The notes beneath the pieces were generated by a model. That model worked only from the letters and a program-made list of their open reading frames with translations, ran no database searches and had not been told where the DNA came from. Of a DNA stretch of 28,825 nt, positions 24,074-28,825 are shown one piece after another; the first letter of the stretch is position 1; each line of letters opens with the position of its first letter. The position numbers and the translations under genes were made by a program. The stretch lies in the NCBI GenBank assembly GCA_007129775.1, contig SKUV01000004.1:1-28825 (forward strand), written 5' to 3'. Source of the stretch: Paracoccaceae bacterium. Lineage in GTDB: Bacteria; Pseudomonadota; Alphaproteobacteria; Rhodobacterales; Rhodobacteraceae.

Positions 24074-25618
24074 ATGCAGATCGAGGCCTTCTACGACGCG
24101 CTGGCGCTGGTCTTTACCGTCCAGACGATGTTCTGGCTGCTGATTGGGGTGTTTCTGGGCGTGGGGCTGGGGGCCATTCCGGGGCTGACGGCCTCGACCG
24201 GGATCGCGCTGATGCTGCCCCTGAGCTTCACGCTGGACATTACCGGCGCGCTGGGGCTCTTGATCGGGCTCTACAAGGGGGCGGTGTTCGGTGGCTCGAT
24301 CTCGGCCATAAGCTTCGCCACACCGGGCGCGCCGGACAGCGCGGCCACGGTCTATGACGGCTACAAACTGACGAAAAAGGGCAAGGGGCGCAAGGCGATC
24401 CTGACCGCGCTCTATTCCTCGGTCACCGCCGATACGGCCAGCGATATCGTTGTGATCCTCGTGGCGCCGACCATCGCGCTTCTGGCGCTGCAATTCGGCC
24501 CGACTGAACGTCTCTGGCTGATGGTGGTGGCGATCACCCTTCTGGGCACGCTGTCCGGGCGTCATCTGGCCAAGGGGATGCTCAGTGCCGGGATCGGGCT
24601 CTTTCTGGGCACGATCGGCGCCGACCCGGTCAGTAACGTGGCGCGCAACACCTTCGGACAGGACTGGCTGCGCGACGGCATCCATCTGGTGCCGCTCGTC
24701 ATCGGCATCTTCGCCATGAGCCAGATGCTGGATCAGGGGCTGGAGTTGCTGCGCAAGACCCGGAAAGGCCAGCAGGTGGAAAAATCCACCAAGGACCTCT
24801 TCGGCAAGTCATCCGAGGGGCTGACATTCCGCGAATACCTTTCGTGCTGGCGCGAGATGGGCATCGGCATCGGGGTCGGCACCTTTGTCGGCGCGCTGCC
24901 GGGCCTTGGGGCCACGGTGGCTGCGTTCATGTCCTATGGCATCGCCAAACAGGCCTTCCCGGAAAAGAAGATCGGCGAAGGCTCGATCCACGGCATCGCC
25001 GCCGCCGAGGCCGGCAACAACGCCACCGTCGGCCCGACGCTGGTGCCGCTTCTGGCCTTCGGCATCCCCGGCAGCGCGACGGCGGCGCTGATCGGCGCGG
25101 CGCTGATCCTGCAGGGCATCACCCCCTCGCCGCGGATGTTCTCGCTCCATGCCGAGGTGATCTATGCGCTGTTCATCATTCTGATCCTCGGCAATTTCGC
25201 CAATCTCGGGATCGGGCGGATGTTCGCCTTCGTCTATGCGCGGCTGGGACAGGTGCCGGGCGAGGTGCTGGTGCCGATCATCATGGTCATGGCGGTCATC
25301 GGCGCCTTTGCCGCGCGCGGCGATCCGGCGGATGTCTACATGATGCTGGGGCTGGGCTTTCTCGGTTTCCTGATGCGCCGCGTCGGCATCCCCGAGGCGC
25401 CGCTGGTCATCACCTTCCTGATCGCGCCTCTGCTGGAAGAGAACCTGCGCCGCGCGCTGCTGATCAACCGCGGCGACTGGGGCGGCGCGCTCTTTGGCTC
25501 GGCGCTGGGCATCGGGCTCGCGGGCTTCGCCGTGCTTGTTCTGGTGATCACCTTCCGGATGAACGTCGGCAATCGCCTGGCGCAGATCGGTCACGAAGAG
25601 GACAAGAACGGCAAATGA
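24074..25618 (+). CDS. tctA: TTT transporter large membrane subunit (TctA family)
   Basis: A 514-residue polytopic permease of the TctA family, usual length about 500. The twin inverted signatures are present: GAIPGLTASTGIALMLPLSF near residues 35-55 and GALPGLGATVAAFMSYGIAK in the second half, each carrying the P-G-x motif placed in the ion/substrate path. GSISAISFATPGAP and AEAGNNATVGPTLVPLLAFG are also family blocks. It uses a cation gradient to take up the solute delivered by TctC. The last gene of the operon; the 3' side carries two GC hairpins before the convergent petR gene. Confidence 0.94.
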   Translation: MQIEAFYDALALVFTVQTMFWLLIGVFLGVGLGAIPGLTASTGIALMLPLSFTLDITGALGLLIGLYKGAVFGGSISAISFATPGAPDSAATVYDGYKLTKKGKGRKAILTALYSSVTADTASDIVVILVAPTIALLALQFGPTERLWLMVVAITLLGTLSGRHLAKGMLSAGIGLFLGTIGADPVSNVARNTFGQDWLRDGIHLVPLVIGIFAMSQMLDQGLELLRKTRKGQQVEKSTKDLFGKSSEGLTFREYLSCWREMGIGIGVGTFVGALPGLGATVAAFMSYGIAKQAFPEKKIGEGSIHGIAAAEAGNNATVGPTLVPLLAFGIPGSATAALIGAALILQGITPSPRMFSLHAEVIYALFIILILGNFANLGIGRMFAFVYARLGQVPGEVLVPIIMVMAVIGAFAARGDPADVYMMLGLGFLGFLMRRVGIPEAPLVITFLIAPLLEENLRRALLINRGDWGGALFGSALGIGLAGFAVLVLVITFRMNVGNRLAQIGHEEDKNGK

Positions 25619-25629
25619 CCGAACGACCG

Positions 25630-25685
25630 CCGCGCGCCGGCGGCGCGCGGCACGGCCCAACGGGACGCCGCCCCCGGCAGGGGGC
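25630..25685. terminator. Paired GC hairpins after tctA
   Basis: Two perfect hairpins: a 9-bp stem CCGCGCGCC/GGCGCGCGG with a GGC loop (25630-25650) and a 6-bp stem GCCCCC/GGGGGC with a GGCA loop (25670-25685). They start 12 bases after the tctA stop; no T-tract follows. Confidence 0.5.
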
Positions 25686-25771
25686 AAGGACGGGCGGGAG
25701 GAGCCCCTGCCCCCTTACCCTTCCCTCTGCCCTCGGCTCCCTGCCCTCGGCCGTCTTCGCGCGCCACCCGT

Positions 25772-25789
25772 GCGGCGGCTGCCCGCCGC
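25772..25789. terminator. Hairpin downstream of petR
   Basis: A perfect 7-bp stem GCGGCGG/CCGCCGC with a CTGC loop lies 30 bases past the petR stop on the minus strand. It may end petPR transcription; there is no T-tract. Confidence 0.4.
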
Positions 25790-25818
25790 CGGTCAGCCGG
25801 GAGGCCCGCGCCCGCGGC

Positions 25819-26544
25819 TCAGTCCGGGGTCAGCATGTAGCCCTCGCCGCGCACCGTCTGCAGATAGCGGGGCTGCTTCGGATCATCCTCGATCTTGCGC
25901 CGCAACCGGGTGATCTGCACATCGACCGCCCGCTCCTGGGCCTGGGCGCCGCCCATGCCCCGCGGATGGCCGCGGTCACGCTCCAGATCCTCGACCAGTT
26001 CCTCGCGGCTCACCGCCGCCCCCGGCCTTGCGGCGAAGATACGCATCAGCGCCGCCTCGGTCGCGGTCAGGCGCACCGGATCGCTGCCGCGCCACATCTC
26101 GCCGCGTTCCAGATCATAGCGCACCGATCCGAGGTGGATGAGCTTCGGCAGGCCCGTCTCCTGCTCCGGCGGCACCCGTCGAAGGATCGCGTTGATCCGC
26201 AGCAACAACTCGCGCGGTTCGAACGGCTTGGGCAGGTAATCGTCTGCCCCCGCCTCCAGCCCGATGATCCGGTCGCTGGTCTCGCCACGGGCGGTCAGCA
26301 GCAGGATCGGCGTGTCCATCCGTGCGCGCAGGGCGCGCGTCAGGCTCAGCCCGTCTTCCCCCGGCATCATCACATCCAGCACGATCAGGTCGAACTCCAG
26401 CCCCTCCAGCAGGCGCCGGGCATGGGAGGCATCCCGCGCCGCACTGACCCAGAAGCCGCGCGCCTTGAGAAACCGCTGCAAGAGGGTGCGAATGCGCTCG
26501 TCGTCATCCACCACCAGCAGGTGGGCCACCTGATCGTCGCTCAT
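25819..26544 (-). CDS. petR: OmpR/PhoB-type response regulator, PetR-like
   Basis: A 241-residue response regulator. The receiver domain has the acidic triad (VVDDDE near residue 11-16), phosphoacceptor D57 in LIVLDVMMPGEDGL, the conserved Thr in LLLTARG, and the Lys in LPKPFEP. The C-terminal winged helix ends VDVQITRLRRKIEDDPKQPR and LQTVRGEGYML, the OmpR/PhoB signature. In Rhodobacter capsulatus a MarR-type petP is followed by petR, an essential regulator; this pair has the same order, so I name it PetR by family and context. No histidine kinase gene is adjacent. The start at 26544 has GAGGAGG directly before it, and the Arg-rich extension to 26652 is a read-through of a repeat. Confidence 0.9.
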   Translation of the reverse strand: MSDDQVAHLLVVDDDERIRTLLQRFLKARGFWVSAARDASHARRLLEGLEFDLIVLDVMMPGEDGLSLTRALRARMDTPILLLTARGETSDRIIGLEAGADDYLPKPFEPRELLLRINAILRRVPPEQETGLPKLIHLGSVRYDLERGEMWRGSDPVRLTATEAALMRIFAARPGAAVSREELVEDLERDRGHPRGMGGAQAQERAVDVQITRLRRKIEDDPKQPRYLQTVRGEGYMLTPD

Positions 26545-26586
26545 GCCCTCCTCATGTGCATTCGAGCCCGCGCCTCCGCTCCTGTC

Positions 26587-26656
26587 ATCGCCTTGCCGCC
26601 GTCCTGTCGCCGCCGTCCTGTCGCCGCCGTCCTGTCGCCGCCGTCTTCTCACCGCC
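26587..26656. repeat. 14-bp tandem repeat between petP and petR
   Basis: Three perfect copies of GTCCTGTCGCCGCC (26601-26642) are flanked by one degenerate copy on each side (26587-26600 and 26643-26656). It lies in the 139-base leader between the petP stop and petR start. Confidence 0.85.
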
Positions 26657-26683
26657 GTGCAGCCGTCTCGTTGCCGCGGCCGG

Positions 26684-27196
26684 TCAGCCGCGCGTATCCT
26701 TCAGCGCAAGATATTGCTGGCGGCTTTCGCTGTCCATCATCGCCTCCAGCACCTGCCAGAAGCCGGCCACCGCCTGGGGTCCGGCGGCGCGATAGGCCGC
26801 CCGCATCCGGGCGCGTTGCGCCTCCGACAGGGCGCGTTCCAGTTCCTGCCCCTTCGGCGTCAGGTACAGGTGCCGCTCGCGCCGGTCACGGCTGCCGATC
26901 CGGCTTTCCACCAGCCCGTCCTCGATCAGGCTGCGCAGCACCCGGTTGAGCGATTGTTTCGTCACCCCGAGGATGGCGAGCAGGTTGGTCACGGTCGTGC
27001 CCGGCATGCGGTTGATGAAATGCAGCGCCCGGTGATGGGCGCGCCCGTAATCCATCTTCGCCAATATGCGATCGGGATCTGCAGTAAATCCGCGATAGGC
27101 GAAGAACATCGCCTCGATTCCCCGGCGCAACTGATCGTCGGTCAGAAACAGCAGGCTTTCGCCGCCGCCGCCCGGTCCGGTCCCGCCCTCGGCCAT
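26684..27196 (-). CDS. petP: MarR family regulator, PetP-like
   Basis: A 170-residue MarR-family transcription factor. After a Gly-rich N-terminus, LRRGIEAMFFAYRGFTADPD leads into the winged helix: YGRAHHRALHFINRMPG, then TVTNLLAILGVTKQSLNRVL (recognition helix), DGLVESRIGSRDRRERHLYLT (wing) and KGQELERALSEAQRARM (dimer helix). The DRRERxLxLTxKG pattern is diagnostic. AAGGAG stands seven bases before the ATG at 27196. It precedes petR on the same strand in the petP-petR order known from Rhodobacter capsulatus. The divergent position next to the aminotransferase gene puts their promoters in one 154-base region. Confidence 0.9.
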   Translation of the reverse strand: MAEGGTGPGGGGESLLFLTDDQLRRGIEAMFFAYRGFTADPDRILAKMDYGRAHHRALHFINRMPGTTVTNLLAILGVTKQSLNRVLRSLIEDGLVESRIGSRDRRERHLYLTPKGQELERALSEAQRARMRAAYRAAGPQAVAGFWQVLEAMMDSESRQQYLALKDTRG

Positions 27197-27224
27197 GATG
27201 TCACTCCTTCGTTGATCGCATCCG

Positions 27225-27253
27225 ATTTTATGTCAGCCTTGTTGACTTTCCAA
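27225..27253 (-). promoter_or_regulatory. petP: Promoter of petP
   Basis: Reading leftward, TTGGAA (27253-27248), a 17-base spacer and TAAAAT (27230-27225) form a near-consensus sigma-70 promoter (4/6 and 5/6 matches), with the petP start 29 bases past the -10. The area is AT-rich compared with its surroundings. Confidence 0.6.
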
Positions 27254-27282
27254 GAATCAATTGTTAGCCCTACCGGGAATTT

Positions 27283-27327
27283 GCGCAATATTATGTCCAC
27301 ATCGGACCTGATCGGCGCAAGATTACG
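27283..27327. promoter_or_regulatory. Direct repeat in the petP/aminotransferase divergent region
   Basis: GCGCAATATTATG (27283-27295) recurs as GCGCAAGATTACG (27315-27327), 32 bases apart, about three helical turns, with two mismatches. The first copy also sits in the palindrome TTGCGCAA. Likely a regulator binding site; the regulator is unknown, PetP being a candidate. Confidence 0.4.
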
Positions 27328-27350
27328 CAATTCGGACTGTGGAGGGCAGT

Positions 27351-28220
27351 ATGGCCGGGGCCTATGACGACCGTGACGGAATGATCTGGATGGACGGCAA
27401 TCTCGTGCCGTGGCGCGAGGCGAATGTCCATATCCTGACCCATGCGCTGCATTACGCCTCCTCCGTCTTCGAGGGAGAGCGCGCCTATGGCGGGCGCATC
27501 TTCAAGGGAACGGAACATTCCGAGCGCCTGCGCGCCTCGGCCCGGATGATCGATTTCGAGATCCCCTGGACGGTGGAGGAAATCGACGCCGCCAAGGCGC
27601 AGGTCCTCGCCGCCAACGGCTTTTCCGACGCCTATGTCCGCGCTGTCGCATGGCGCGGCGCCGGCGAGGATATGGGCGTCGCATCGGCCCGCAACCCGGT
27701 GCGGCTGGCCATCGCCGCATGGGAATGGGGCGCCTATTACGGCGACGCCAAGATGAAAGGCGCGAAACTCGACATCGCGCAATGGCGCCGCCCCGCGCCG
27801 GAATGCGCCCCCTGTCAGGCCAAGGCCGCCGGGCTTTACATGATCTGCACCATGGCCAAACACACGGCCGAGGCGAAGGGTTGTTCGGATGCGATGATGT
27901 TCGACTACCGCGGCTATGTGGCCGAGGCGACGGGCGCCAACATCTTCTTCGTCAGGGAGGGCAAGGTCCACACCCCCACGCCCGACTGCTTTCTCAACGG
28001 AATCACCCGCCAGACCGTGATCGGCATGCTCAAGGAGCGTCAGGTCGAGGTGATCGAGCGCCACATCATGCCGGACGAACTGGAAGGCTTTGAGCAATGC
28101 TGGCTCACCGGCACGGCGGCCGAGGTCACGCCGGTCGGGCAGATCGGCGATTACAATTTCGAGGTCGGCGCGCTGACCCGAACCATCGCCGAAGATTACG
28201 AAAAACGCGTGCGCGCCTGA
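27351..28220 (+). CDS. ilvE: Branched-chain amino acid aminotransferase (class IV, PLP)
   Basis: A 289-residue fold-type IV transaminase. WMDGNLVPWREANVHILTHA followed by ASSVFEGERAY is the IlvE/BCAT N-terminal pattern. PLP binding: the Schiff-base Lys is expected at K158 in PCQAKAAGLY, and the conserved Glu at E192 in GYVAEATGANIFFV. NGITRQTVIGML and TGTAAEVTPVGQIGDYNF complete the family blocks. It transfers the amino group between Leu/Ile/Val and 2-oxoglutarate in the cytosol; a D-amino-acid or other class IV specificity is less likely. The ATG at 27351 is selected because GGAGGG lies four bases upstream; the GTG at 27339 in frame overlaps that site. Confidence 0.92.
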   Translation: MAGAYDDRDGMIWMDGNLVPWREANVHILTHALHYASSVFEGERAYGGRIFKGTEHSERLRASARMIDFEIPWTVEEIDAAKAQVLAANGFSDAYVRAVAWRGAGEDMGVASARNPVRLAIAAWEWGAYYGDAKMKGAKLDIAQWRRPAPECAPCQAKAAGLYMICTMAKHTAEAKGCSDAMMFDYRGYVAEATGANIFFVREGKVHTPTPDCFLNGITRQTVIGMLKERQVEVIERHIMPDELEGFEQCWLTGTAAEVTPVGQIGDYNFEVGALTRTIAEDYEKRVRA

Positions 28221-28451
28221 TCGCAGCCCATCGTGCTCCCGCCCCGCCGTCGCCGCATTGGGATGCGGCCGGGGCCGGGGCGGGCAAAGCGACACGCGGA
28301 GTTGTGGCGCGCGCAGGGGCAGCGCTGGTCTCGCGCCCGGGCGGCAAGGCACCGGGCTGCGGCCATCATCGCCACTTCAGCGCGCCAGCCTTCTGCCGGT
28401 CGCTCCTGCCGCCATGCGCCGCAGCCGCGGGGCCTTGTGCCCCGCCTCGGG
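28221..28451. other. Gap after the aminotransferase gene
   Basis: No gene seen. It holds a perfect 7-bp hairpin GCGGGGC/GCCCCGC with a CTTGT loop at 28427-28445, seven bases from the stop of the small minus-strand ORF at 28452, which may terminate it. Confidence 0.45.
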
Positions 28452-28637
28452 TCAGGCCATGCGCCCGCGGGCGATCCGCATGAACTGCACCACGCGGGAC
28501 CCGGCGGCCGGCTGCGCGTGCCGCTCCTGCAACATCAAGCTCGTCCGGCGCGGCAACCGCGCGCGCGCCAAAGCCAGATACTGCGCGGCCCGCGACGGGG
28601 TTTCGCGGCGGAATCGGTCGGTGATGTGCGGTTTCAT
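28452..28637 (-). CDS. Small Arg-rich hypothetical protein, 61 aa
   Basis: I do not recognise this gene. The case for it is a very good ribosome binding site (AGGAGGAG three bases before the ATG at 28637) and a hairpin just past its stop. The product, starting MKPHITDRFRRETPSRAAQY, is strongly basic with many Arg, has a likely helix (AAQYLALARARLPRR) and no signal peptide, Cys pair or membrane segment. Nucleic-acid or membrane-surface binding would fit such a composition but is speculation. Other frames over the same bases are open too, so chance remains possible. Confidence 0.5.
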   Translation of the reverse strand: MKPHITDRFRRETPSRAAQYLALARARLPRRTSLMLQERHAQPAAGSRVVQFMRIARGRMA

Positions 28638-28825
28638 GGGCTCCTCCTGTTGTCGCGTCGATGCACGTCATCAGGGCGGCCGGGCCGCCGGGCGGCACGT
28701 CGCCCCTGTCCGACATATGGGGCCGCGCCCCGCCCGTGTGAACCCGCTCTTCTGAACCCGTCCGCGTGAACCGTCCGCGCCGGGCGGGCCGGGCGGGCCG
28801 GGCGGGCCTTCGCTTTCAAGCACAA
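28638..28825. other. Right edge of the window
   Basis: No supported gene. The minus-strand frame open to the last base gives Arg/Pro/Ala low-complexity translation. The promoter of the small ORF should lie here but no consensus is visible. Confidence 0.4.
28781..28807. repeat. CGGGCGGGC tandem repeat
   Basis: Three perfect 9-bp copies of CGGGCGGGC in a row give six GGG runs separated by one or two bases, which could fold as a G-quadruplex on the plus strand. Confidence 0.8.

Noticed and set aside
22394..24685. Very long minus-strand open frame upstream of the AtuA-like gene (total 1221 codons)
   Set aside because: It is antisense to tctC, tctB and the start of tctA; the translation is Arg/Gln/His-rich low-quality sequence. 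The true start is 22393 with a GGAGGG site.
28634..28825. Minus-strand frame open to the right edge
   Set aside because: Simple repeat translation (RPARPARPA) and no ribosome binding site or domain.
1..28825. CRISPR arrays, insertion sequences, prophage or defence genes
   Set aside because: No spaced repeat array, no transposase or integrase motif, and no tRNA 3'-end duplication indicating an attachment site was found by reading.

Overview
The window is very GC-rich, with a gene style and content (petPR regulators, TRAP and TTT transporters, HmrR/CueR copper control, SDR-type NDUFA9-like protein) that point to a marine-type alphaproteobacterium of the Rhodobacterales (Roseobacter/Paracoccus relatives). 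This placement is inferred from protein families, not from a marker-gene comparison.

Layout, left to right. Positions 1-193 hold the start of a secreted protein that runs off the window. A large membrane-anchored spermidine-synthase-like protein (364-2895) converges on a small hypothetical gene. Next come radC, an NDUFA9-like NAD(P)-binding protein and tRNA-Leu(CAG) with a clear sigma-70-type promoter. From 6168 to 13555 lies one tightly packed plus-strand operon: hyuA-hyuB (ATP-dependent hydantoinase/oxoprolinase pair), a three-gene TRAP transporter and a GntR/UTRA regulator. A copper module (13620-17376) follows, in which copZ and a His-rich DUF305 protein face away from copA-cueR; both sides carry a MerR-type spaced promoter. 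Then come minus-strand catabolic genes: a proline-racemase-family protein, an N-methylproline-demethylase-like flavoprotein, and a DUF4387/AtuA pair. These diverge from a complete tripartite tricarboxylate transporter (tctC-tctB-tctA, 22565-25618). The right end has petP-petR (MarR + OmpR-type regulators), a divergent class IV branched-chain aminotransferase and a small Arg-rich ORF.

How it fits together: the two transporter-enzyme blocks look like import plus ring-opening, demethylation or epimerisation of small cyclic amides, imino acids or betaines. The substrate cannot be read from sequence. The most unusual signals are a proline-racemase-family protein with Ser/Thr in place of both catalytic Cys, its partner flavoprotein with one of four expected Fe-S cysteines replaced by Ala, and matching GC hairpins placed between the binding-protein gene and the permease genes in both transporter operons. 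I found no CRISPR array, insertion sequence, phage gene or defence system.
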